Assembly: GCA_032718475.1 (NCBI GenBank)
Contig: JAUCBJ010003184.1
Span: 1 to 64,000 of the forward strand
Direction: 5' to 3'
Length of the DNA: 64,000 nt
Origin: Nemertoderma westbladi
Lineage: Eukaryota > Xenacoelomorpha > Nemertodermatida > Nemertodermatidae
This document shows, in pieces, positions 57,396-64,000 of this stretch. The position numbers and the translations under genes are program-made. The number at the start of each line of letters is the position of its first letter. Position 1 is the stretch's first letter. Under the pieces are notes generated by a model. The model was not told where the DNA came from. It saw only the letters and a program-made list of their open reading frames with translations, and ran no database searches.

Positions 57396-59240
57396 TAATA
57401 AATACACAAAATTATAGAACGTGTTATTTATTTTATGAGTTGGAAAATCAGAAATTCATCAGAAAATGACAAATATTACGGTTCATGGTGTATATAAAGG
57501 TACTGGTTCAGTATGCGTACACCAACCCAACCACTTTTTTATACTAATTCAAGCAAGCAAAGCAAACAGTCGGCCGAAGCCGGAGGCGACCCGAAGGCTC
57601 CTCTTTCGATAGCTGCTACCCGAGGGTAGGGGTGGGCGCTACTCCTATCCCAAGATTTGCTCCCAGTTATTTAACTGGTACTCATTTCATCGACCCCAGT
57701 GGATGAAAGGCTGATTTATTATACTAATTAGTTTTTAATAATTACTTGTTTTGAAATGTTCTAGAACATGTTTAGCTATTTGTTTATAAAAAAAATGTTC
57801 TAGAATTAATATTTTTATTCTGGAACATCTTTTTAGAAAAACAGGGTTTGTATTAAAATCTTATTAGTATTTTTATAGTATCTTATCAGTATTTAGCATT
57901 TTTATGAGTCTCTGGAATAATTATTCCCTTATTTATAAAATCTAGCTAGACCTATACACTATGTGCTACAGTACTTTGTGCGGTGAAAACATTCTGGTTC
58001 ACTTATGTCTGGGGCACTATTTGTTACAAATTTAAAAAAAACACAAATTTTTTGACCATGTCTTCATATGAAAATTACTTTTATCACTAGGTTTATATAT
58101 CTAGAACATTAATTTTTTCAAAATAAAATAGCTATTGTACTGGTACATTTAAAAAAAGAAATTATCAAAAACTAGCTTAGTAGATAAAATTTGGTGGGGG
58201 GTGTATAAATATTATTAAGTCTAAATATTATTTATATAAATTTATATATATAATGCCACTCGCCTTATATAAATTTGTGCACATTAAATAAATTATTTTC
58301 TCGTTCCAATTGCCCTAATCAGCATCCGTACATTGGTTTAATGGTTCCGAAATGTCCGGGTCCGAATTGTATCCCGGCACGTTGGTCTAAACTAGTGGAG
58401 TGGCTGCTTAACGCAAAAAAGAAAAAGTACCATATAAATAATAAAAAATCTGCCGCCTTATGAAATAAAAAGCACCACCTGCAGGCCATTCCGATATTAG
58501 AGTTCCAGCTGGCACAACCTGTTGCTAAGCGCTACCTAGCAACAGAGAAGCTATACTCTTATGGATAATGTTTTTCCCCATTCAGTATACTGTATACGAC
58601 GTACGTGTCCAATCCTGGGTTGTGCACGTGTTTACTCTGCATGTAATAAATTCAGGGAGTGGCTGATTCACCATACAGTACAGCAGTACAGTGGTACCCG
58701 CAATGCAGTATTGGCGATGCTCTACATCTAATGTGTTGGCAGATTGGCATTGGTTTTCATTACGGCCTAATTACTTCTGCATTTTATTATGCTGACATGA
58801 GTATCATCGTCGGCTTACCTCTGTACCTTACAGCAAGATAGAACACCGCACAAGGCTGTAAGGGATGGCTACGCTGCGGCTACAGGTTCAAGTAGTGCGG
58901 TATGTGGTGCATGGTGTAGGCCTACCACCTACCTAAAGAATAGGCTAGTATTTAATTGAATGTACCAGACCATCATCCTGTCATCCATTATACCATACTT
59001 TCATACATAATTTCATTTGTATGATGCAATAACACGTAACCACATCCAGACATCATTTTCATATATAATCGCCAGTCCTTCACTCCTTCATCTTACAAAA
59101 CTTAGACTTAAAGTTAAACTTATTTTCAGACTGTGTACCGCGGTACCGGTATATTTTTCGACACAATATTAACTAATTGTATTTAACTGCTTTCATCAAA
59201 ACACTCACTGTTTTCTGAGTGTTAAGATAATATTTTCTGA
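57396..59240. other. Gene-free stretch with repeat scraps
   Basis: A lone 27-bp array unit in inverted orientation lies at about 57477-57495 (TTACGGTTCATGGTGTATAT). A GC-richer block at about 57565-57715 includes AGTTATTTAACTGGTACTCA then TTTCATCGACCCC and GATGAAAGGCTGA, which I recognise only as a common invertebrate repeat phrase. GTTCTAGAAC lies at 57758-57767. No gene is supported. Confidence 0.45.
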
Positions 59241-60632
59241 ATGAATGCTTTTCATTTGTATTTGGTTATCATTTTTTTCGTTCCAAAACAGTCTGTGGGT
59301 GAGCCAGTTCTGGACTCTGATGAAGACGACGACAAACACGACAATGTTATGGATGAGGTAGACCTTGACCTTGACAATGGTGAGGTTGTGAACAGTAAAC
59401 CTTTTGTTCCAACTGATGAGTGGCAGGTTATAGAACCTGGTCAGTCCATACCAGCAGGTCTGCATGTCAGTATCGATATGCAGACCGGGGAGAAAAAGGC
59501 GAAGCTGTTGGACAAAGAGGAGGATCAGCATGATGATGTGCGAGATAGTAGGAGTGTAGCTAAGAGATACAACAGTGATAGCGATCCCAATAATGTGGAA
59601 GAACCTTTAAAGGAAGGTTCAATTACTTCTGCGGAATTGAAGAGAGCCTTGAAGAAGTTAAAACGTGAAAGATTAGAAAGCGAAGAGAATGATGTTATAA
59701 AGGAACATAGGAGTTACGAAGAATTGAAGCGCGAGTTGGATTCAATCAACGTAGCTGTTCGAACAGATTCCGAGATTATATCGGCGTTGATCGCACGAAT
59801 AAACTCGACGAGTGATGATCATGAGTTGTTATCGGCGTTGGACGAGTTGGAGTATTACACGCACCAGATCGACAACGGAAACGATCTCGCTGTAATGGGC
59901 GGCTTCGATGTTCTACTGGGAGTCATAAACGGCTCGTATGTTCCTCGTTCCGTTTCAGTTCCTCGTTCCGCTCTCCGCGTTCTCGCCTCATCCCTGCAGG
60001 CAAACCCCTCCGCCCAGGTCTCCGCTCTCCGTCTCGGCGTTCTCCCCATCCTCCTCCGTTCCCTATCAACCGATGACGCGCTCGTTTCAACCTCGTCTCT
60101 ATTCGCGCTTTCCGCTCTCCTCCGTAACTTCCCATTCGCGCAGCAGCGTTTCCTCGACTCGGGCGGTCTCTCCGTTCTCCACTCGGCTTTCAGTCGCTAC
60201 GGATTCCCTTCCGATCGTCTCCGACTTCGCGTCGTGGTTCTCCTATACGATCTCCTGGTTGAGCGACGCCTCTCCCTGACTCACGACGCCACGACGCACC
60301 CAGAGCGCTTCCAGCAGTACAACCGACTCGACATCACCGCGCCGATATCGCGACTCGGATGGTGCGAGTCCGTCGCCGACTTCCTCGTAGCGACGGCTTC
60401 CAGACACGCGGAACTGGACGATCTGGAGGTAATTCTCCTCGCCGTCTCGGAACTCTTACCGACTTGTCGGGAAACTTTCGTGTCGAATTCCTCGCTACTG
60501 AGAATTCTCAAACTCTTAAAACATCGATGTTCTTCCACAACAGAAAGCAATAGTTATGAGGTAGAAATACTCGGTATCATTGAGTCATTACTCGATCAAT
60601 TAATTAAAACTCGATTAAAATTCGAATTGTAA
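59241..60632 (+). CDS. SIL1: SIL1-like nucleotide exchange factor for the ER chaperone BiP
   Basis: A single ORF of 463 codons; SIL1 proteins are usually about 420-480 residues. The start ATG directly follows an in-frame TGA. It opens MNAFHLYLVIIFFV, a plausible signal peptide. Residues about 55-91 carry the SIL1 signature FVPTDEWQVIEPGQSIPAGL followed by HVSIDMQTG. An acidic, coiled-coil stretch follows (about 95-180), then armadillo-type helical repeats (about 195-455). The C-terminus KFEL resembles a KDEL-type retention signal, consistent with an ER-lumen protein that releases ADP from BiP/HSPA5. An alternative first exon is possible because a splice-acceptor-like T-rich tract and AACAG end at 59291, just before SVGEP, in phase 0. 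Codons shift to strongly C/T-rich (TCC, CTC, CGT) at about 59930-60280. The stop overlaps an AATAAA signal (60631-60636). Confidence 0.9.
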   Translation: MNAFHLYLVIIFFVPKQSVGEPVLDSDEDDDKHDNVMDEVDLDLDNGEVVNSKPFVPTDEWQVIEPGQSIPAGLHVSIDMQTGEKKAKLLDKEEDQHDDVRDSRSVAKRYNSDSDPNNVEEPLKEGSITSAELKRALKKLKRERLESEENDVIKEHRSYEELKRELDSINVAVRTDSEIISALIARINSTSDDHELLSALDELEYYTHQIDNGNDLAVMGGFDVLLGVINGSYVPRSVSVPRSALRVLASSLQANPSAQVSALRLGVLPILLRSLSTDDALVSTSSLFALSALLRNFPFAQQRFLDSGGLSVLHSAFSRYGFPSDRLRLRVVVLLYDLLVERRLSLTHDATTHPERFQQYNRLDITAPISRLGWCESVADFLVATASRHAELDDLEVILLAVSELLPTCRETFVSNSSLLRILKLLKHRCSSTTESNSYEVEILGIIESLLDQLIKTRLKFEL

Positions 60633-60640
60633 TAAATAAA
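60631..60640 (+). terminator. Overlapping AATAAA poly(A) signals at the SIL1 stop
   Basis: AATAAATAAA begins on the last two bases of the SIL1 stop codon and gives two overlapping canonical signals. If used, the 3' untranslated region would be only about 15-35 bases; a longer transcript using later signals is possible. Confidence 0.4.
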
Positions 60641-60749
60641 TATCTATTTTTTCACGTATTTTTATGTCTAATATATTTATTTAGCTGTTTTTTTTCGGAT
60701 ACCTTTGTGGAAATTATTCAATTGTTCTGTTATGTAGGCTGTAGTGTAG

Positions 60750-60914
60750 GGGGGTGGGGGGGGGGGGGGTACTTTTCAACTTTTCAAGGTTGTTGGATCT
60801 GTTAGTTTTCTATTTGTTGGTAGCGATTGTTTTTTTCGTATATTTTTCACAAATATCAGAAAACTTCAGTAAATAGAGGCATTTTGCTTCCCCCCCCCCC
60901 CCCCCCCCCCCCCC
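60750..60914. repeat. Poly-G and poly-C tracts facing each other
   Basis: Fourteen G (60756-60769, preceded by six G and a T) and twenty-five C (60890-60914) lie about 120 bp apart and are complementary. They could pair in a transcript downstream of SIL1. Homopolymer lengths are likely imprecise. Confidence 0.8.
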
Positions 60915-60919
60915 ACCCC

Positions 60920-62250
60920 ACTTAAATGCAGTTATTACAAAACCTGTATGGGATTGGAAATAGCAAATTGAAATGTGTAAATTTTCTGTACAATTTGAAA
61001 TTCAAACATTAATAAAGTCAATATATACTGTAGTATTACCAACATTCACCAATCTATACTAGGGCAGCCGCTTCATCACATCGCTATAACATAAAATAAA
61101 TTAATAATTATTAATTAATAATAAATTTTTTTTAGATTGAATTTTTTCTCAGATTGCATTGGAAATGGAAACATCCCCGATGAGGATTCTATTCCTCGAC
61201 TTCTCCCAGTAGTTAGTCTTCTGGTTTGCATAGTTTTCGATCTCACTAAAATGTTGTAATGTGGTAGGTTGCTGGTTACTATGATTGGTCTGTTTCTGCC
61301 AACCGTCGCAACCAACCAACCGAACCACTACTGGCCGATGGCCTAGGTCCACCCATAGGGGGAGAGAATACTATATAAAACTAGTAAAAGTGTCAAAATT
61401 ACCATCCACAGCAGTGTTTATTTAAAAATATTTAATATATATATTATTAATAGATTTTATCTCGTTGCTATGGTTACCAGTGCTAGAAATATAAATAGAT
61501 AAAGATAAAAATTAGGGTAGTAGTTTGCAAAAAATAATTAATTCATGACAAAACCTAGAAATTTTATGTTTGCCCGGTTTCCATGGGATCGCTCCGGTCA
61601 AATTTGCCAAATCAAAATTCAAATTTGTAATAATTTTATACCGCAATCAACTAGAAAACAAGCAATATACGGCAATATACGGCAATATGCATTGCCTTCA
61701 ATTTTCACTTTTAAATATTCGCCCTTCTAATTATTGGTCTTTGGGCGCATTTTTGGTTTTCTAAACAAAATTGAGATTATCTACATTTTTCTAATCGTGT
61801 AGAAAGTTTTCACAGTGAACGAACATATTGAAATAAAAGCTGCTGTCCGGGCCGTCAAACTATAAGTGTCAACTGGACAGACGAACAGACAGTTTCAATG
61901 CAATCTAACATGGTAACTGACTTGTGGAAATTAATTACCAACCAGAAACTCTATCACAGCGAAAATCTTAGCAACGAGCTGTGCTTTCTTATTGATAGAT
62001 ATTAACAGACATTCCTTAAAATTTAGCTACCAATTCCTATGATTTTGAAATTGAAACAAATGTTGTGCCTGCAATAAAATAAATATTCGAGAAGTTTTTG
62101 TAAATTTTTTAACAATAAAAGAAGTATCTTTTTCTTGAAAATTCAAAATTTATTTATGTTAAAAATTTATGTAAAATTAATTTAAAATTTATTATTATTT
62201 TAATTTATTTTATGAAAATATTTGGGTTTTTTTCCCATGATAGTTTTCCA
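60920..62250. other. Gene-free AT-rich stretch
   Basis: No supported gene. An X-box-like GTTGCTATGGTTAC lies at 61464-61477 next to TGCTAGAAAT, probably another scrap of the MITE family. The short frames at 61545-61764 have no domain. Confidence 0.4.
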
Positions 62251-62257
62251 TGATCCA

Positions 62258-63567
62258 TGAAGTCCTAGCCCGCTAGGGTTGGGGATGCGGAGATGTGAAG
62301 GCCTAGCCTGGTAGATGGTTGGGGATGCGGAGATGTGAAGGCCTAGCCTGGTAGGGTTGGGGATACTGAATACGAGACATGAAGGCCTAGTCTGGTAGAG
62401 GGTTGGGGATGTTGAGACGTGAAGGCCTACTCTGCTAGGGTTGGGGATGTTGAGACGTGAAGGCCTAGCCTGGTAGGGTTGAGGGTGTGGAGACGTGAAG
62501 GCCTAGTCTGCTAGGGTTGGGGATACGGAGACGTGAAGTCCTAGTCTGCTAGGGTTTGGGATACGGAGACATGAAGGCCTAGTCTACCAGGGTTGGGGAT
62601 ACTGTGACGTGAAGGCCTAGTCTGCTCGGGTTAGGGATACTGAGACGTGAAGGCCTAGTCTGCTAGGGTTTGGGATACGGAGACGTGAAGGCCTAGTCTG
62701 CTAGGGTTGGGGATACTGTGACGTGAAGGCCTAGTCTGCTATGGTTGGGTGTACGGAGACATGAAGGCCTAGTCTGCTAGGGTTGGGGATACGGAGACGT
62801 GAAGGCCTAGTCTGCTAGGGTTTGGGATACGGAGACATGAAGGCCTAGTCTGCTAGGGTCGGGGATGCGGAGACGTGGAGGCCTAGTCTGCTAGGGTTTG
62901 GGATACGGAGACATGAAGGCCTAGTCTGCTAGGGTCGGGGATGCGGAGACGTGAAGGCCTAGTCTGCTAGGGTTTGGGATACGGAGACATGAAGGCCTAA
63001 TCTGCTAGGGTTGGGGATACGGAGACATGAAGGCCTAGTCTGCTAGGGGCTGGGATGCGGAGACGTGAAGGCCTAGTCTGCTAGGGTTGGGGATACAGAG
63101 ACATGAAGGCCTAGTCTACCAGGGTTGGGGATACTGAGACGTGAAGGCCTAGTCTGCTAGGGTTGGGGATACTGAGACGTGAAGGCCTAGTCTGCTAGAG
63201 TTGGGGATACGGAGACGTGAAGGCCTAGTCTGCTAGAGTTGGGGATGAAGGCCTAGTCTGCTTGGGTTGGGGATACGGAGACATGAAGGCCTAGTCTACC
63301 AGGGTTTGGGATAAGGAGACATGAAGGCCTAGTCTGCTAGGGTTGGGGATAATGAGACGTGAAGGCCTAGTCTGCTAGGGTTGGGGATACGGAATCGTGA
63401 AGGCATAGTCTGCTAGGGTTGGGGATACTGTGACGTGAAGGCCTAGTCTGCTATGGTTGGGTGTACGGAGACATGAAGGCCTAGTCTGCTAGGGTTGGGG
63501 ATACTGTGACGTGAAGGCCTAGTCTGCTATGGTTGGGTGTACGGAGACATGAAGGCCTAGTCTGCTT
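62258..63567. repeat. 38-bp minisatellite, about 34 copies
   Basis: The unit GAAGGCCTAGTCTGCTAGGG is followed by TTGGGGATACGGAGACGT. Common variants are GAGACAT/GAGACGT/TGTGACGT, GGGTTTGGG, TCTACCAGGG and TATGGTTGGGTG. Some units are shortened (near 63245) and a block near 63420-63560 is itself duplicated. Compared with the 27-bp array it is heterogeneous and probably older. Confidence 0.95.
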
Positions 63568-63741
63568 TGGATGAAGGTGGGTTTTATCTTGTCTCGTGTA
63601 AGTTTTTGACTGTGGGTCGTGGGTGGCTGTGGTTTTAGTGGAAAGTTATTATAATACTAATGGTCAATAAACAATTATTATAATAAATAATTGGTCGTTT
63701 TAGTGGGGAATCTATTTTATGTCAAGTTTGTTTATTGGAAA

Positions 63742-63939
63742 ATGGATTACGCGGCAAGTTGGTTAATTGGTTGCGTTTTATTGGCATGTTGGATAGCCAA
63801 ATTTGTTTTTATTGATTTAAATCACGAATTCTACAGGAAACATTCTAATGTCTCTGTTGCGTATGATAATCGTCGGTTATTAGGCAAAAAAGAGCATCCG
63901 ATAAAAAATTGTTCAGGAGACACTAAAAATCTTATATAA
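63742..63939 (+). CDS. Possible small membrane protein or first exon (hypothetical)
   Basis: From ATG 63742 a frame of 65 codons encodes a hydrophobic helix near the N-terminus (about residues 5-22: SWLIGCVLLACWIAKFVF) followed by a polar, basic tail (HEFYRKHS, DNRRLLGKKEHP). An upstream ATG in the same frame (63691) would extend it to 82 codons. This could be a short membrane-anchored protein or the first exon of a gene continuing past the window; GT dinucleotides within it could serve as donors. I do not recognise a family, and chance is possible. Confidence 0.3.
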   Translation: MDYAASWLIGCVLLACWIAKFVFIDLNHEFYRKHSNVSVAYDNRRLLGKKEHPIKNCSGDTKNLI

Positions 63940-64000
63940 GATTAATTATTATCATTATTACCTTATTGGATCAATCAAATTTAATATATTTAAAGTATAT

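Noticed and set aside
59855-60279. Arg/Ser-rich frames overlapping SIL1 on both strands
   Set aside because: Shadows created by the C/T-rich codon block; no homology or start context.

Overview
This window is AT-rich, repeat-rich nuclear DNA from a metazoan, most likely an aquatic invertebrate. The evidence is a TRPM-family ion channel with a spliceable intron, a SIL1 nucleotide exchange factor, a stand-alone TIR-domain protein, BEL/Pao LTR retrotransposons, APE-type LINEs, a tRNA-derived SINE, foldback (MITE-like) elements and several large satellite arrays. No prokaryotic operon or ribosome-binding-site organisation is visible. I cannot name the species or phylum. The recognised host genes are intron-poor: TRPM lies in two exons, SIL1 and the TIR gene each in one ORF.

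Layout. 1-2.4 kb: a dispersed repeat, a LINE reverse-transcriptase scrap joined to a decayed BEL/Pao pol fragment, then a foldback element. 4.7-12.8 kb: an 8-kb satellite of about 152 copies of a 53-bp unit, including a 45-unit (2385 bp) segmental tandem duplication. 13.5-13.8 kb: a 7-bp tandem array. 15.0-25.8 kb, minus strand: the TRPM gene, with exon 2 at 15042-18863, a 6.75-kb intron holding an antisense LINE and a near-perfect hairpin, and exon 1 at 25616-25762. 26.3-28.2 kb: a second, 5'-truncated copy of the same LINE with a 9-bp target-site duplication, and a tRNA-derived SINE. 30-38 kb: several foldback families and other dispersed repeats.

38.9-49.7 kb: a complete LTR-to-LTR BEL/Pao-type element with 1.26-kb LTRs differing at about five positions and a 5-bp GCTAG duplication. 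It keeps gag and protease but has lost reverse transcriptase, most of RNase H and integrase. It also carries an extra 3' reading frame, now broken, that I do not recognise. 50.2-50.7 kb: a 31-bp minisatellite. 52.6-53.2 kb: the TIR gene (minus). 55.6-56.8 kb: a very homogeneous 27-bp array of about 41 copies. 59.2-60.6 kb: the SIL1 gene (plus). 62.3-63.6 kb: a 38-bp minisatellite. 63.7-63.9 kb: a possible small membrane protein or first exon.

The three host genes have unrelated jobs (cation channel, ER chaperone cofactor, TIR signalling or NAD-related) and show no sign of working together. Most of the window is repetitive. The main points for follow-up are the young pol-less BEL/Pao element with its unrecognised 3' ORF, the foldback family with a conserved hairpin core but diverged arms, the second MITE family carrying X-box-like motifs, and the TRPM gene structure.
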